NCBI GenBank assembly: GCA_014773175.1
Contig: VXCM01005079.1
Span: 1 to 64,000, forward strand
Direction: 5' to 3'
DNA from: Lucifuga dentata
Lineage: Eukaryota; Chordata; Actinopteri; Ophidiiformes; Bythitidae
DNA length: 64,000 nucleotides
Part shown: in pieces, positions 62,422-64,000 of the stretch
Layout of the letters: every line of letters begins with the position of its first letter
How positions within the stretch are numbered: the first letter of the stretch is position 1
Translations under genes and position numbers: made by a program
The notes under the pieces: model-generated
Database searches by the model: none
What the model was told of the DNA's origin: nothing
The model's input: only the letters and a program-made list of their open reading frames with translations

Positions 62422-64000
62422 CCTCTGATTGGCTCTTCAATGGTGTCAGTCATTTCACTCAATTAGTGAAGTTCCGTCATTTTTTTCATCCGCTTTTATT
62501 TTCTTCCACATAGAACTTACTGACACCAGCAGAGTAACGCAACATTTTATAAAGTCAGCCGCAGCCGTTTATCTGATATGTTCTCAATTTGTATTTCTGC
62601 ATATAATGAGACAATTTACAAACAATCATATGAAAATGATAAGATAGACTGTTTTGTTCGTGTTGTCATGAGGGGCTTTATGCTTGGTTCTTTGGATTAA
62701 AAATACAGACAACTGTCTAATTAATTCCTCTCATGCAGGCGGAAAACATACACACCATCAGGAAGCAGTCAGCTGTGTTTTCCAGTGCAAATTTAAACAA
62801 CAGACATGAGGCACCACATTGAGCTTTGTCAGCACTAGATTTTTAGTCTTCTTGACGTCTCTGTGGATTTTTTTGCACTCTGGTTAGATGAGAGTTAAAT
62901 GTTTGTTGTGGTACTTGTACTGTAAGCATGTTAATACTGAATTGTATCTAATCTAATCTGATATAATATAACCTAATCTAATTTGTATCAAGGAATAGAT
63001 AGTCACTTTTTTTTTTTTAGTTTGTGGTAAACTGTTTATGGAATTTGGCAGTATAACATACACGGAAGAAATTACTATTGCTACTAGCTATGCACACAAA
63101 ATAATATTATTATTTCTATTACCATTATTGCATCAAGATCTTTTATCTTGACACTTTCACACTGCTTTGAATTTTTTCTAATCCACCCACAAAAGCAGGC
63201 AACCAAGGCAGGTTCTTTGAAGGTTTACATGAAAGTCTGCATGAGCCCCCTTGTGGAGCTGATGAATTATAGAATTAATAAAAAAAAAGTGTTAAATCCA
63301 CCAGTCTGGAACATGACCAACTTGGGCAGGTTCACACATTTGGATTCAGCCTAGACGCCATTAGCTTAGTCTGATGTTCTGCACAAAGAAAGAGCCTGGT
63401 CCTGTTTACTGGGAGGTGAAAGCAGAGGTTGAGTGTAACGGCTGATGAACGAGACTTAGACGTAGTGCAGGTTTAAAAATCACGAACTGTGGAAACAGAA
63501 ACTGGCTCTGAGAATGTGCGATGTAACAACATGGCTACTAGATTTAAAGCTTGTGGAATTCAAAGGGCTACAGTGAAGTGAGAATACAAAGATTTTTTTT
63601 TCCTGTTTTTTTTTTTTGTTTTTTAACCGTACGATTTGTTTGATCACAGCAGGCCAAATTCACTTTTTTTATTAATGGTTTTGGAAAAATGTCAGAGCCC
63701 CCCGTCTGTTTATTGCTTTACCAGACTTGTGCTGCTGTTAATCCTCTTGCCTTTAATTAACATATCAAAATTATTAATGTCTCCTTTTTATCTTTATTAT
63801 CATGTCTTAAATCCCTTTAGTGGCTGAGTAGCATGCCTAATCACAAGGAAATGGGTTGGTATATGTGTTATTCAGCTTGTATTTGACTTCCAGTTGCAGT
63901 TGGTTTGCAAGTTGCTTGCACAATTGCATGTTTTCCAAAACAAAACAGAACAATGGAATAATTTTCAGGGTAGTATTCAAGAAACATTTTATGTTTTAGA

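Larger units (their letters stand above)
54903..64000. other. Distal downstream non-coding DNA
   Basis: AT-rich sequence with microsatellites and no recognised exon. Frames of up to 126 codons (58711-59091, minus) show no known domain. A short TCTAA-type repeat lies at about 62947-62984 and poly-T runs at 61479-61490 and 63008-63019. A neighbouring gene or its intron could begin here, but nothing shows it. Confidence 0.5.

Noticed and set aside
62121..62462. 113-codon minus-strand frame
   Set aside because: Its core is an SLSL run from the (AG)n microsatellite.
1..64000. CRISPR arrays, operons, phage or bacterial defence genes
   Set aside because: The spliced gene, repeat content and composition are those of a vertebrate genome; no such structures are present.

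Overview
This window is vertebrate nuclear DNA, most likely from a teleost fish. The signs are split genes with GT-AG introns, low overall gene density, abundant (GA)n/(GT)n microsatellites and long A/T homopolymers, and many short non-autonomous DNA transposons of kinds common in fish. Nothing in it is bacterial: there are no operons, Shine-Dalgarno sites or CRISPR arrays. Nearly all long open frames are chance frames in AT-rich or repeat DNA.

One gene can be supported. It is a plus-strand orthologue of insyn1 (inhibitory synaptic factor 1; human C15orf59/INSYN1). Its coding sequence is in two exons, 6059-6202 (48 codons) and 49779-50594 (271 codons plus stop). Together they give a 319-residue protein, against about 293 in human as I recall it. 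The exons are separated by a phase-0 intron of 43,576 bp with clean GT and AG borders. The first exon codes for a coiled-coil-like helix that runs across the splice junction. The second codes for an acidic, serine-rich, mostly disordered tail with conserved blocks and two tandem TQT motifs near the C-terminus. INSYN1 is known as a component of the inhibitory (GABAergic) postsynapse linked to gephyrin and the dystrophin complex.

Layout. 1-3300 is upstream non-coding DNA that starts with what looks like the 3' tail of a retroposon. 3320-4240 is a GC/CpG-richer and GA-rich stretch, the best candidate for promoter and 5' untranslated exon; a strong donor at 4237 and acceptor at 4553 may bound a 5' UTR intron. 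5990-6055 is a short upstream ORF, in frame with insyn1 and ending only 3 nt before its start codon. 6203-49778 is the intron, filled with transposon copies and simple repeats. These include a three-copy MITE family (one copy carries a nested hAT-like element with perfect 8-bp target duplications), a TA-flanked mariner/pogo-like element, a 243-bp foldback hairpin and a perfect 22-bp palindrome. 50595 to the end is the 3' UTR with several AATAAA signals, then about 13 kb of non-coding DNA with a second copy of a repeat also seen near 1.2 kb.

I did not find a clearly new multi-gene system. The most interesting points are the tandem TQT (dynein light chain-like) motifs and RVxF-like motif in the protein, the abutting in-frame upstream ORF, and the nested and foldback elements in the large intron. 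Single Ns sit almost only inside homopolymers, which is an assembly signature rather than biology.
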